A stretch of 64,000 nt of DNA from positions 58,147,220-58,211,219 of the forward strand of contig OY759265.1 in NCBI GenBank assembly GCA_963662155.1, written 5' to 3'. The DNA comes from Lamellibrachia columna. Taxonomy: Eukaryota > Annelida > Polychaeta > Sabellida > Siboglinidae. The notes beneath the pieces are model-generated. The model was not told the origin of the DNA and did not search any database. It saw nothing but the letters and a program-made list of their open reading frames with translations. The translations under genes and the position numbers were made by a program. Below are positions 46,722 through 62,219 of the stretch, in pieces (positions within the stretch are counted from its first letter, which is position 1; every line of letters starts with the position of its first letter).

Positions 46722-49700
46722 CTACAGATTTATGGTGTTTAGCAGAATTAGTCTCGGTTGCTCGAAGCCTAACTGCGCAGCCACTTGTGTCTTGTCTGTT
46801 GTCATGGCAACATCTGTAACTGGGGCATGGGAGAAGAACCTGCCAACTGGATGACCTGTGTTTACGTCCCATGTTCTCAGGGTTTGGTCTGCTGATCCGG
46901 AGATAACAGTCTTACTCACCAGGGCGACACTCGTGATCTGAATAAACCAATAACCACCGCTATTGTACTGACATTGAATCTTCGCATCATGTCATAATTT
47001 TCAATTTCTCATTTGAACTCCTTTTTTGTTCCACCATGTTTCAATGAATGCACAAATTGTATATATACAATAACACGGAACATAATAAATATGTTAATGA
47101 TTGTCTTGTAGAGATGCTATTGTAGCCTCAGTATTTACTTGAGAACTTCTCTTTGTATTTACTGGTTCTTTGTTGGATGCATTAACACATTTCAAGAGAG
47201 GATGCTATTTATTGACTTTGTAACTGATGCTACCACTCATATTTGCATGAGTTGCTGTTGTACTACATGAAACCTGTTTTAATATTCACCACAACTGTAA
47301 GTCTGCAGTTTCAGCAAGGGAAAATTTACATATCAAAGTTGAGGACAACAGCTTCTAAACTAATTTATCACCTGTTTTGAAAGATCAAACATTAACAGTA
47401 GAGATGCCAAATCAAAGTTTGACATTACATATTGATCCTCACCTTCTGTGTGTGCCCGACAAGAACGAGCAATAGCAATCGTTTCTCGAGGTCCCACAGC
47501 TTCACCCTAGCATCTTCCCCGCCCGTTGCCATGACATTGCCATCACTACCCAGTGCAAGACACGTAACAGCGGCACTGTGGGCATGACGACTGGAGATAC
47601 TGCGTCGCTTCTTGCCTACGATTCCAGTCGTGCTGACATCAAGCAGATTCCCAACAATGTCCTGCGTCAGTACGTCCCAGATGATGACCGATCCGTCAAT
47701 GCTCCCTGTGACACAGCAACCATTGCCGATGGCAACCGAGCACTTCGGTGACACAGTATCCAGGTGGATGGGTTCATTTACTGACATCGAGATGTCATCG
47801 TTTCTCTTTCCCCCGATGACAAACGTGAAGAAATATGACATGTTTGTTGTGGGGAAGAAATCCAGCACAGCGAACAGGCGCTTGTCGCCAGTGTCGGAGT
47901 TAGTGTCGGTATCATCTGTTTCTTTTGGTGACATGGCACTGAAGCCAATCAGCTTCAGGTTGGTGCGGTTCATGTCTCCGTAGACGCTGCAGTGCAGGGT
48001 CGTGATGCACTTCATCTCAAACAGGCAGTAGATGCCGATGACCAAACCTTCAAAAACAATAGATCAGTAAGGAGCAACAGAGGCAGAGGTTTTACTCAAC
48101 TGGCAGTTTCATACACACCATGTCATCCAAGTTTCAAATGGCTAAAGTTTGCTGTATTTCAAATCTGTATGTTGCTGATAATACACATTTCTTCAATCAA
48201 TAGTGTGAACAGCATGCACTCAGTACAGGTACTGCACACACACAATACAATTATATTATGAGCCAAACAGTAACATTGAAACTGGGTTATATGTGGTCAC
48301 ACTCATTCACTGGTGAGTTCTATGTGGTGGCACGCATTCACTCGTGAGTTTAATGTGGTGACACGCATGCACTGCATGGATAATTCTATGTGGTGACATT
48401 CATACACTGGTGAGTTCTATGAGGTGACATTCATTCACTGGTGAGTTCTATGAGGTGACATTCATTCACTGGTGAGTTCTATGCAGTGACACTCACTTGT
48501 GAGTTCTACGTGGTGACACACATTCACTAGTGAGTTATATGTGGTGACACGCATTCACTGCATGGCAAGTTCTATGTGGTGACATTCATTCACTGGTGAG
48601 TTTTATGTGGTGACACACATTCACTAGTGAGTTCTGTTTGGTGACACACATTCACTAGTGAGTTTTGTGTGGTGACACACATTCACTAGTGAGTTATATG
48701 TGGTGACACGCATTCACTGCATGGCAAGTTCTATGTGGTGACATTCATTCACTTGTGAGTTCTACGTGGTGACACACATTCACTAGTGAGTTCTGTGTGG
48801 TGACACGAATTCACTGGTGAGTTCTATGTGGTGACACACATTCACTAGTGAGTTATATGTGGTGACATTCATTCACTGGTGAGTTCTATGCAGTGACAAT
48901 CATTCACTTATGAGTTCTACGTGGTGACACACATTCACTGGTGAGTTCTGTGTGGTGACACACATTCACTGGTGAGTTCTACATGGTGACACACATTCAC
49001 TAGTGAGTTATATGTGGTGACACTTATTTACTGGTGAGTTCTATGTGGTGACACACATTCACTAGTAAGTTCTATGTGGTGACATGCATTCACTGCATGG
49101 CAAGTTCTATGTGGTGACTTTCATTCACTGGTGAGTTCTATGTGGTGACATTCATTCACTAGTGAGTTCTATGCAGTGACACTCATTCATTTGTGAGTTA
49201 TATGTGGTGACACTCATTCATTGATATGTTCTATGTGGTGACACTCATTCACTGGCGAGTTCTATGAAGTGACACTCATACACTGGCAAGGTTTATGTGA
49301 TGACTCACATTCACTGGTGAGTAACACTCATTCGCTGTATGGTAACATTCATTTGCTGTATGTGTCTATGTGGTGACACTTATTCACTGGTGAATTTTAA
49401 GTGGTGACACTCATTCACTGGTATGTTCTATGTGGTGACACTAATTCACTGGTATGTTCTATGTGGTGACACTCATCAACTGCTATGTTCTATGTGGTGA
49501 CACTCATTCACTGGCAAGTTTTATGTGATGACTCACATTCACTTGTGAGTTTTATGTGATGGCACTCATTCATTTGTGAGTTTTGTGGTGACACTCATTC
49601 ACTCGTGAGATTTTACGTGGTGATACTCATATGCTGGTGAGTATTATGTGGTGACACTCATTCACTGGCAAGTTTTATGTGGTGACACTCATTCACTGGT

Positions 49701-52700
49701 GAGTTCTATGTGGTGACACTCATTCACTCGTGAGTTCTATGTGGTGACACTCATTCACTCGTGAGTTCTATGTGGTGACACTCATTTGCTGTATGTTCTA
49801 TGTGGTGACACTCATTCACTGGTGAATTTTAAGTGGTGACACTCATTCACTGATATGTTCTATGTGGTGAAACTAATTCACTGGTGAGTTATATGTGGTG
49901 ACACTCATTCACTGTTATGTTCTATGTGGTGACACTCATTCACTGTTATGTTCTATGTGGTGACACTCATTCACTGGCAAGTTTTATGTGATGACTCACA
50001 TTCACTTGTGAGTTTTATGTGGTGCCACTCATTCACTCCTGAGATTTTATGTGGTGATACTCACATGCTGGTGAGTATTATGTGGTGACACTCATACGCT
50101 GGTAAGTATTATGTGGCGACATTTGTTTACTGGTGAGTTTTATGTGGTGACACTCATTCACTGGTGAGTATTATGTGGTGACACTCATATACTGGTGAGT
50201 ATTATGTGGTGACACTCATTCACTGGTGAGTATTATGTGGTGACACTCATACACTGGTTTGTTCTATGTGGTGACACTCATGCACTGGTATGTTCTGTGT
50301 GGTGACACTCATTCATTGTGAGTATTGTAGTGACACTCATACACTAGTGAGTCCTGTGTGGTGACTCTCATTCACTGGTATGTTCTATGTGGTGACACTT
50401 CACTGGTGAGTTCTCATTCATTGATGAGAAACTGCACAAAGTATATGTCCTGGTCAAGTGAATGTGACACTGTCTTACCTGGGTCGTCATTGCGGTTGCT
50501 GGGAGAGACGGAGAGGAGACGATCACCCCCGGGGAAGACACAACTACAGTAGATGGTCAAATTGCCTCCTTCAAAGCTCAAGATCTTTCCTGTCTCTGCA
50601 TTCCACACCTAGGGACCATCACAAAATGTTATTCATTTATGGAAGGTTTTGAGTAGGTGGAAATTAGAAATATTTTCAGGTACATGAAAATACCCAGCAT
50701 ATTTCTATACTCAAACTAATTCAATATGTTACCCCACCACCGATTCACCAGGATTAAGTATTACAAGACATGTAACATATATAATTTTAATTAAATCTGT
50801 CCAGTAGTTTTCAAGCAGTGGCCATTAGAAATTAGAAACAAAGACAAACTGACAAAAGCATAATTGTGTTCTTTCTCTTTGTTCCCTGCTGTACAGGGGT
50901 GAGGGTCAGGTAAAGTATTGTCGAGCCACTCTTTCTGTTCTTTCTTTCCATAGTTTTCTATTGGCCGCCCCCTCTCTCCATCTTTAATCCTCCCCCAACC
51001 TTCTCATGTCCCTCCTCACGCAGTCCTCCCATCTCAGCTGTGGCCTTCCTTTTTTTCTACGTCCTTGATGTTTTATCACCTCTTCTCTCTTTGCTAGTTT
51101 GCTTACATCCATTCTTACCACGTGGCCTGCCCACCTCATCCTGCTTCTCACCAATCTTCTTGTTAGGCTGCATTGCATCCCAACCTCTTTCCTCAGGTCG
51201 TTCATCCTTCTTCTGTCCACCCTCTTTGTTCTTGTTATTCAACGAGCCCAGTTGTTCTCACAACCTTGCAGCTTCTGTTGTTGTTGTTCTGTTTCATACA
51301 GGCATGCTGGTGTAACACACGTTCTCAGGACTTTCCCTTTCAGCTTTTTTGCAGATATCAGAGGCAAATTTGTTCAAGTGATACTAATTAACAGAACGCA
51401 TATTTTATTAGAGGTCCTTCCTTCTATTTTTTTGCTCAACTGAAACAGAACTTAACTAGTATCCACTATGACATGCTAGCTCGTTAATACAAATTTGTTA
51501 TTTAGTTTTGGTGAAATCATCAGACAAAGTAATAAATTATTTATGACTGGATCCAGTAAAAAAATTGTAAAAATAGTCCGTCTCTATAAAATATAGCATT
51601 AGATTTTAACACTTTCGCAAGTTAACCGAACTAAAGATCAAAGTAAATTCCTTTGATGATTTAAACAAAAGTACGCCCACTTTTATTAAACTAACTGTGC
51701 ATATTACTTAAACTATCCACATACAACACATCCGAACATGTTACTTCGACTGTTCACAACCAACACATCTGAACATGTTACTTCGACTGTTCACAACCAA
51801 CACATCTGAACATGTTATTTAGACTGTTCACACACAAGACATGTTACTTAGACCGTTCACACACAACACATATGAACATATTACTTAGACTGTTCACACA
51901 CAACACATATGAACATATTGAACTCTTTCGACACTACATAGCGAATGGCTCATCTATGTATGTCACTATGCTGAATGCCTCTAAGGCCTTTCTTTTATTG
52001 TTTGCATTCTTTATTACTGGTACAGAACTCAGAAATTCACTGTCACTGGTGTTGTAGCTTCTCAGATTTTTTTACCGTTTCAAACGGTGTTAAGCAGGGA
52101 GGAATCCTTTCTCCACATCTTTTTAACGTTTACATGGATGACTTAAGTGTAAATTTGAATAAATTACAAATTGGCTATCTTTATGCAGGAACCATAATGA
52201 ATCATATGATGTATGCCGATGACCTTTGTGTTTTTTCACCTAGTGTTGCGGGGTTGAGAAAACTCACCGATTGTTGTGCCAAGTATGGCAATATGTTTGA
52301 TATAACATACAACGCCAACAAATCTTTCTGTATGGTTATTGATAACATACCTAGGGACAAGAAAAATATTCATCCTGTTGTTATCAATAACCATACACTA
52401 CCTTACATTGAGAAATGTAAATACCTTGGCCATATTATAAACAATAATCTTACTGATGATGACAATATTGCCAAGCAGAAAAGATGTATCTATGCTCAGG
52501 CAAATGCTTTAGCCAGAAAATTTTACTTATGCAACAGTTCCATTAAAACAACTTTATTTAATTCATACTGTGGTTCAATGTACACCTCAAGTCTTTGGTG
52601 TAATTTTAAAAAACAGAGTCTGAAAGGTATTACTGTTGCTTATAACAACAGTTTTAGAATTATACACAACCTGTCACCCCGCTGTAGTGCAAGCCATATG

Positions 52701-55700
52701 TTCGCTACTAATTATGTTAAATCCTTTAATGAACGTATTCGCTCATCAATTTTTATCCTTTTATGCCGGTTGGAAAAATCCGACAATATACTTTTTGTGA
52801 ATTATCTTCACACTTTTATTTATTATCGAAGTCCATTGATTAAACACTGGATTGATCAATTGTATGCTTTTAATTCATGATGTTTGTACTTTTTATCCTG
52901 ACTTATTTTATATATATTTTTACTACACGTCATGTATGTATATTTATATATATATTTTTCTCACTACATGTACCTCTATTGTTCATATGTGTTTTTTTTT
53001 TTTACCTGTATGTATTTATAATATTATGGGTTCTTGCCTGAAATAAAACATTATTATTATTATTATTACTTAAGACTGTTCACACACAACACATCTGAAC
53101 ATATTACTAATATTGTTCATACACAACACATCTGAACATGTTACTCAGGCTGCTCACACATAACACACTGTTCACTGTTCACACACAACACATGTTACTT
53201 AGACTGTTCACACACAACAGATCTGAACATATTACTTAAGACTGTTCACACACAACACATCTGAACATGTTACTTAGACTGTTCACACACAACACATGTT
53301 ACTTAGACTGTTCACACACAGCACATGTTACTTAGACTGTTCACACACAGCACATGTTACTTAGACTGTTCACACACAACGCATGTTACTTAGACTGTTC
53401 ACACACAGCACATGTTACTTAGACTGTTCACACACAGCACATGTTACTTAGACTGTTCACACACAGCACATGTTACTTAGACTGTTCACATACAGCACAT
53501 GTTACTTAGACACAACACATGTTACTTAGACTGTTCACACACAACACATGTTACTTAGACACAACACATGTTACTTAGACTGTTCACATACAGCACATGT
53601 TACTTAGACTGTTCACACACAGCACATGTTACTTAGACTGTTCACACACAGCACATGTTACTTAGACTGTTCACACACAGCACATGTTACTTAGACTGTT
53701 CACACACAGCACATGTTACTTAGACTGTTCACACACAGCACATGTTACTTAGACTGTTCACACACAGCACATGTTACTTAAACTGTTCACATACAGCACA
53801 TGTTACTTAGACACAACACATGTTACTTAGACTGTTCACACACAACACATGTTACTTAGACACAACACATGTTACTTAGACTGTTCACATACAGCACATG
53901 TTACTTAGACTGTTCACACACAGCACATGTTACTTAGACTGTTCACACACAGCACATGTTACTTAGACTGTTCACATACAGCACATGTTACTTAGACACA
54001 ACACATGTTACTTAGACTGTTCACACACAACACATCTCACATTGACGAATCTGATTTGCAAAGGCATCAAATGGGATCAATCAGTTCAGGAAGGTGTCTG
54101 AATCCTTGGGAATTGAACAAAGAACCAGAATGTATATGAAGGATAAATAGCAAGACTATAACCAGCCCACCAGAGGGCACTGCAGCTAACCTTTAAGTCA
54201 AGGGCATTGGGAGATGCAGCCATCAAGTTGTGGGCCACCAGCAGTCGCTCCCCGTAGGCCAGGTACAGTTCAGCCGTGCCTATGTCACTGCTTCCAGAGA
54301 CCAGGGTGTGAACAAGATGCCCTATAATATGACATTATGTTTATAGCAAAGTGTAAAGACACTATCCTCCTGTAAATAAATACAAAGTTGAATCTGACTC
54401 ACATCTGCAGGCTTGTTCAAATATCAATTTTATTTTAATCCATGACTTAGATTTGGGCTGTGTTAGTCTTAGCTTTCTGATTGATCTTATTCTTAAGACC
54501 AGCAGTAATTAACATTGCCTGCTTATTTTGTATGACTAATTGACTATCCACAGAACCACAGATAGATATGTGGTACCTGAAAATACAACAAAAATGTAGG
54601 TTTCGGCTGTAGTTGATTACTTCCATTTGTGACAGTTGTATCTAATTATTAACCCCGAGTGGTAAAACGTCCTCACCTGTCTTGACGTCCCACACTTTGA
54701 CTGGTCCTGTGTGTGACCCTGTCACCACCTGTCTGCCAGAGTTCCTCAGAAGCATGCAGCTGATGTCTTCTGTGTGTGAAGGAAACACTCTAGCAGCTGT
54801 GTCTGCCTTGGCATCAACGCTGTCATCTCTCGTGGCTTCGTCAAATTGTTTTACTCCATTCCAGCTGTCTATGTCGTTCACGTCTACCTTCTGTAAGAAA
54901 CTCTTCAGTACTTCATCAACATTCCACAAGCGTGCATCACTGTCTTCAGCAGCAGTGAGCAATCGACCCTCGGCAAGGCAGTGTAGGGTGTTCACCCTCG
55001 CCCTGTGACCCTCCAATCGTGTGATGAGTTGAGTGGTTGCAATGAGGTAAATGGCTATAAGCCCTGATTCACAGCCTACGACGAGGATCTGTTCCTTGGC
55101 ATCGAGGGTGAATTTGACCGGGATGTGACAACCAGAGTTGTTGTCACTGACACTGCTAATGACCTTCAGAGCCACGCCTTTGTCAACCGAGTGAATCACT
55201 ATACCATGTTGGCGTGTCGCAATGACAACGTGTTTGCCCCGCTGAGTCAGGTAGATGTCAGTCATACCAATGAACATGACATCCTCAACAACCTGACTCA
55301 ATTCACCCTGGTTGAGATCAACAAGTAGGATTGCCCCAGTTTCGGCCGAACCACAGAGAGCGATCTGCTGTTCCTCTTGAACACGTACATGCGAGATGGC
55401 ATGACCAAGGTCGATGCAGAACTCCAACTGTTGCGAGTCAAGGTTCCACAGTGTCAGGTCCTTCGACTTCGCAGCCCCCAATGTCAACAGTGACTTGTTT
55501 GACTTGTGGAGTTCATCAAGGAACATGACATGTGCCACTCCGTCCTGGTGGACATCATTGGCTAGCAGTGTGTAGACGATCGCCCGCGACATAACATCGA
55601 CACCTAAGAGACATCGGTATAACTTCTGAGTCTTGTCTGCCTGCATTGTTGTAGCCACAACAAGCACCTTATCCTGTTTATCCAGAGCGATCACCTCAAA

Positions 55701-58700
55701 CTCGTGCGCGAAGTGTGACTGCAGCAACTCGACACCTGTGTCTGTGCTCAGCACACGCAGCTCCATCTGGCGGTTGACATATGAATAATGCCCAACGACA
55801 ACAAACTCACTGACTCTGCCTGAGACGACTCCAGCGACTGACTGCTCGGGGTGTACGGGGAACTGGTGGGTCAGCTCACCAGTGTTCAGGTGCCAGATGC
55901 TGATGCCGTTCCTCTGACTGAACATCACGGCTAGACTCCCCCCGCGCTTGAAACCAACCACATGAGTCGGCCCATTCATGCAGAAGCGCATCGGGTCTGT
56001 TGGTAGGGGGAGACAGGTGAAGACAGGCAGCAGGAATTTCTGGTGGTCAGCCAACCACTGTTGTGCACTTGTCACAAGGACTCCGACTGACGACGGGAAC
56101 TCATCAGAGAATGGACTCAGTCGACAGAGGACCTCCACAGGCAGGTTGTCGACGTCTGCCTGGATGGCCGGCTCAGTGAGTCGCAGGAACAAGTAGAGCA
56201 GCTCAATGTCCTTCCACATGGATGTCTCCATGAACACCTGCTCGTCGTCGAGTTGACGACACAACACAAGGATGTTGAGGACGTCCTGGAGGACATCTCG
56301 CAACGTTGTCGCACGGATCTTTGTCATCATCCAGTGCAAGTTGAAGAAGGCGACATTTTTGATGCGGGCAGGTCCCTCCATCGGGAGCAACACCTTCAGT
56401 AACAGCGGCAGCCTCTGCAGCATCGTCAGGTTGCCAGTGTTCACCAACTGTCTCCCAACAACCTGCATGGAGTCAGTCACGGTGTCACCGTCTGTTTCAC
56501 CAGGTGTCACCACCTGCCCATCTGGGAGGTAGCGGTTGACCATGTCTTCATGCAGTTGGAGGGTCAGGCTAGTTGCGTCACTGGTGATGCTCTGGTCACC
56601 AGCTCCTGAGTAGATGACTTGGTAGCGACTGGACGTGGCAGCATATATATCAGCATGGTTCCAAGCAAGCACCGTCTTGCCGAACTCAAGACGTTCCTCC
56701 ATGAGAGGTGCCAGGACGTGCTTGATGCGGCGCAGCAACTGCGGTGGCACTGAAACAACGCCATCTGGTAGTGGAAGGCTACTGCGCATCTCACTGATGA
56801 TGTCATCATTGCTCGTGAGCAGTTCTCGCAGCTCCTGCTCATGGATGCCAATGGTGGCGGCCGTCATGTGGGCCACAAAGTACTTCACCAGGTTCACACC
56901 AAGGTCAACTTCAAGTGCCTCCAATTTTGCATTCACAAACGCTGCAGTGTTTTCTGAAATGTTTCCAGGTGGTGTGTCGGACGTCCACTGGAGTGCATCG
57001 GTCAGCAAAAGATTGAGATGCAATGGCTGACGGGTCATTGAGTATGCCAGCAGTAGTGCCCTCTGTTGGCTGTCGGTCAGAGTTCGGGATGCAGCGGCAC
57101 ATGCTGTGGAGATGACATCTGCAGCTCCTTGCTCACTGAGTGGAATAACCTCTGTCGATAGTTCCTCATCTGTGACCAGAGTAAGCAGGACACCAAGGAA
57201 GTTCACTTGGCCTAGTTGCGGGATGGTCGACATCAACACATGAACATTTGGTGGGAGATCGCGCAGTGCCCACAATGCACTAAGTGACTCATCATGTGGA
57301 AGCAATTGATCAAGTCCATCAAGGACAATATAGAGAGGTCGAAGTGCAGCGTATTCATGCGACACTGTGGTGATCGTTTGGCGAAACAGTGTCAGTACTC
57401 CGAACAGCGTAGTCACATGTTCAGCACTGCTTGGTGGCACCATCTCATAAGCTGCCCAGATCTGCTCCGTGATGCTTGACACGACGCTGTAGATACCGCT
57501 GCTCTGAGATGATTTGCCGAGGAACCGCATAACAACAACTGTATCATAACCAAACCACACCTTGATGTGCGTGGCAACTGCTGCCATGAAGACAGACTTT
57601 CCACATCCAGGCTGTCCGTACACAACATATGGCTTCACGGTCTTCCTGGGGTCATGCAGGTACTGCTCAATCTGGCCAAGTGTGGCTTGTGGTTTACAGA
57701 AGTGGTGCAACTTAGCAGTGCACATATATGAGTGGTGCAGCACCTCCTGATGTAGCAACGTCTTCGTCACGCTCACCTGTTCCTTGTTGATCTTGGCGAA
57801 TCCCTGTAGGATCAGATGGGTCATGTCTTCCACAAAGTCACCACACAACTTCTCCAGGTACTTCTGGAAGCCAGCATCCTTCTCCTTGTCGGCCAAGCCA
57901 TCGTCCATCCACTGAAGGTAGTAGGCATGGTAGTTGCTTGCACGCAGGTATTTCACGGCACGGTGGTTCAGACTATCCAGTTTTTTTTGGTGCGCCGTGT
58001 CAATCACAGGCTGGTCACTCTCGTCAGTGGTGATGTCCACGTAGGTGGCAGCACTGGTGGTGTCTAGGTGTTTATCGATGTGCTGGAACTCTCGGCGGTA
58101 ACACATACAGTGGCTGCGAGGGTCTTTCAAGTCAAAGATGCCCCAAGTGAGCTCGTCTTCCAAAGCTGCATGCAGTGTGAAGGAGAACATGGGACAGTGG
58201 ATTAATGAACAGCAGTGCGTGAAGGAGAACATGGGACAGTGGATTAATGAACAGCAGTGTGTTAAGGAGAACATGGGACAGTGGATTAATGAACAGTAGT
58301 GTGTGGAGGACGACATGGGACAGTGGATTAATGAACAGCAGTGTGTGAAGGTGAACATGGGACAGTGGATTAATGAACAGCAGTGTGTGGAGGACATGGG
58401 ACAGTGGATTAATGAACAGCAGTGTGTGAAGGAGAACATGGGACAGTGGATTAATGAACAGTAGTGCGTGGAGGACGACATGGGACAGTGGATTAATGAA
58501 CAGCAGTGTGTGGAGGATGACATGGGACAGTGGATTAATGAACAGTAGTGTGTGGAGGAGGACATGGGACATCGGATTAATGAACAGCAGTGTGTGGAGG
58601 AGGATAGGGGACAGCGGATTAATTAACAGCAGTGTGTGTGGAAGAGAACATGGGACAGTGGATTAATTAACAGCGGTGTGTGGAGGAGAACATGGGACAG

Positions 58701-60252
58701 TGGATTAATTAACAGCAGTGTGTGGAGGAGAACATGGGACAGTGGATTAATGAACAGTAGTGTGTGGAGGAGAACATGGGACAGTGGATTAATGAACAGT
58801 AGTGTGTGGAGGACGACATGGGACAGTGGATTAATGAACAGCAGTGTGTGAAGGAGAACATGGGACAGTGGATTAATGAACAGTAGTGTGTGGAGGACGA
58901 CATGGGACAGTGGATTAATGAACAGTAGTGTGTGGAGGAGAACATGGGACAGTGGATTAATGAACAGCAGTGTGTGGAGGAGGACATGGGACAGCGGATT
59001 AATGAACAGTAGTGTGTGGAGGATGACATTGGACAGTGGATTAATGAACAGCAGTGTGTGGAGGACGACATGGGACAGTGGATTAATGAACAGTAGTGTG
59101 TGGAGGAGAACATGGGACAGTGGATTAATGAACAGCAGTGTGTGGAGGACGACATGGGACAGCGGATTAATGAACAGTAGTGTGTGGAGGATGACATTGG
59201 ACAGTGGATTAATGAACAGCAGTGTGTGGTGGAGCTCTCAACAAAGTCATCAACCTGTAGATTCGATGGTAATTCAATGAACTGTTTTAAAAGTTTAAAT
59301 ATAATAACAATTGTTTAATATTATTGGTGGAATTGCTATGTATATGCAAAAGGTGCATGTATAATTTTTTTCTATCAAATATAATTGTTCTTTTTAGCAT
59401 ATGAATATATGCCTCTATATAATGGTGAAATGTACATACAAACAAATGCAAATAAATGCATGCTTTTTATTTTTAACTGTTTAGTGTTATCACAAAAATA
59501 TACATACAAAATAATATTATTAACCATGGAAAAATCTGGCTGTAATGCAGGACATCTCATGTTTGCAATTATGCATTGTTGCAAATAAGTGATAAGAGGA
59601 TAGATAGAAAGAGGAGATGCACAAGTCAATGGTAGGATGACTGTGGATTGAGCTTAGGATGCTGTGGGAAAGAGATCACAGGAAACAGAAACAAGAAAAC
59701 ATACTGACCAAAAATGGCAAATAAAGAAATAGGAAGAAATAAACAAAGTTCATGGAGACTATACCGGACTGAGAGAACTGGCTGGCTCGGGCCTCAGTCA
59801 TTTGTCCATTGGTGGCCAGCAGCTGGGCAGCTTCCTTTAGAACCTTCTGCAATCTCCCCATCTCTCCAGAGTCTTCTTTTGAAGCCTAATCAAAGCAACA
59901 CCAACTCATCAGGTCCTGCCATGTTCTCCACATCAAAGACAGTTTGTTGCATTCAAAACTATGGCAGAGAAGATTTAGAAAAAAAATTTGTCTATTTTAA
60001 ATTAATATATTTGTAAAAATAATGTATGTTTTTTTACCATAATCTATTAGCATAATTGTCACCATACAGTGTCATAACTGACAGATGACAAGGGCAGTCA
60101 TACATAGGTTACAACTGGTTGGATTCTTGTTCAGCTAATGGCTTCCTTATCCATATGCCATCGGGAGCTTTGGATGATATTCTTGAGAAATCTAGTTAAG
60201 TTACTGATATCTAAATAGAGCTCGCTCTCTCCCTCTCCCTCTCCCTCTCCCT

Positions 60253-60294
<42 letters not shown>

Positions 60295-62154
60295 AGATGA
60301 CACAGAACTATTGCACGCACCTTTGCACTAACATACCACATGCAAAATTGCTTCAATACACCAGGTGAAACTTTCTCTTTGTAGAACCCGTGTCCATTAC
60401 CTGGTAGACAAGGGTTGGAGGGACCGCGTTGTTGTCAACCTTGTAGAACTGCTGGAGCAGCTCTAAGTCACTGGAGCGGGCTGCGTCACACAACAGTTGG
60501 AACTCTATCTTGGACATCTCAGTGACCACTTGCTCTGGTCCATATGAGTCACCAATGAGGGCCTACAGAGGGTGGAAACAAACATCTCATATTGGTCATC
60601 ATCCTAGTGCAGGACATCACTGCATATGGAACTGGAAAAGATGGAAACAACATTGTTTGTACTGTAAGTATGTAATTTACTCAGATCTGCAGCTTGGGGT
60701 GATTGTAGCACATTAAATACCATATCAAGGTGAAAGTTAATACTACAATAACGTTAAATTACACTACAATAAAAAGCTGAATAAAATTACAAAATTACTA
60801 CAAGGACACTGATTAATTTCAACTAGAAGGCACACTTTATTAGAACCTTATCTAAAGGGACCAACTGTATCCAATGTGTGGCCAGGCACAACAGCAATTG
60901 ATTATACTCCATTCTTAGGCCGAGTGTGATGTTAGACTCACCACGAAGTAGGCACCGACAGAGACTCTCTGGCACTCTGCAATCATTTGTCTGCGCATGC
61001 TCCTGGTCACACCATGCAGGTGGTCCTGGTCATCGGTCATCCCCCAATGGACATCCAGCAGCTCAAAGCCAAGGTTGTACTCGTTGCAGAGGTCAAGCAG
61101 TCGAGGCACAGCTCGCTTCATCAGGTAGTTCCTCTCCGCCTGCATGTCTGAGTCAAGGTGATTCGGTGAGTGATCAAGATTGTGTAATCAAGGAGAAGGT
61201 AACAGTGTATAAAAGCAGTAAACTTGCCAAAGATCAACACTGAATACGAATTGGAATGAAGGTCATGACTGTCATAAACTAGAATGCTGGGAATGCCTTC
61301 CTCACGGGGCAAGTCCTCCAGCATGTCCAACAGGGCGGGTTATAAGTAGATGGATAAGCCAATGGCTTCCTTGTCCACTTGCCATCTGGGCCTTTGGCTT
61401 GGATGGCAAATCTTGTTAAATCTATTAGTTCTCAAACGTGGCCCAAATCATGATCTGCTGCTATGGGTGAAATCAGCCTCTAAATCAGACTGTTAGCTAA
61501 TCCACAGTGTGGCGCAACTGTGAAATATGCGAAGAAAGACTCAGGAACCATGCCATTGATCACCGATCTATTTCATAACTATAGTGCTTGTTTTGCGTTA
61601 AGTATTTTGTCCAATCTACATGTGCTTCGAATTGTTTTGATGGTGCTAAATAAACTTAATGTAAGCCTACAATGAGGTGTTGTGTTGTTTCTTTTGCACT
61701 TAGCATAGCGACACTTGATCGACATACTACAAAAACGCACGAGACAGACACTGAAAAAGCATGTGCATTTGCAGTTTTTGTAATTCCGGACAAACAACAT
61801 CAGCTGGCCACCACTTGATTCTTTGAGCACCATTAAATAGACAATTCAAACTCGCACTCTTTGCGGATGGCAAGTAAGCAATAAAATAAATAAAAGCTAG
61901 TCCCAGTACTTCCACAGACATCTGGCGAAAGCTGCCAGTAGTGCTAACAATGTGGTGCCATGTTGTGGCTAAATACACAGACTATGAATTATTTCTAAAG
62001 AGTCAGCAAGGTGACACCAGCCGCAGCAGTACTGCTGTCATTTGCGTTTAGCGTGTCTTCACTCCTGAAAATCTATGTTTTTGCGCATGGTTTCACTTCT
62101 CAAAAAGGGGTGTGTATGTCTATTAGGTAGTGCGCTACTATTGGGAATTATACG

Positions 62155-62219
<65 letters not shown>

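Noticed and set aside
58132..58572. N-terminal extension of the NACHT exon through the 42-bp repeat
   Set aside because: The upstream exons join at 58165 in correct phase and match the family, so the extension is intronic in the main transcript.
61121..61330. Minus-strand frame with LPREEGIPSILVYDSHDL as an extra exon of the NWD1-like gene
   Set aside because: Exon 61147-60942 has a good acceptor (ACTCAG) at this place and joins directly to 62591-62481 with matching phase and family sequence.
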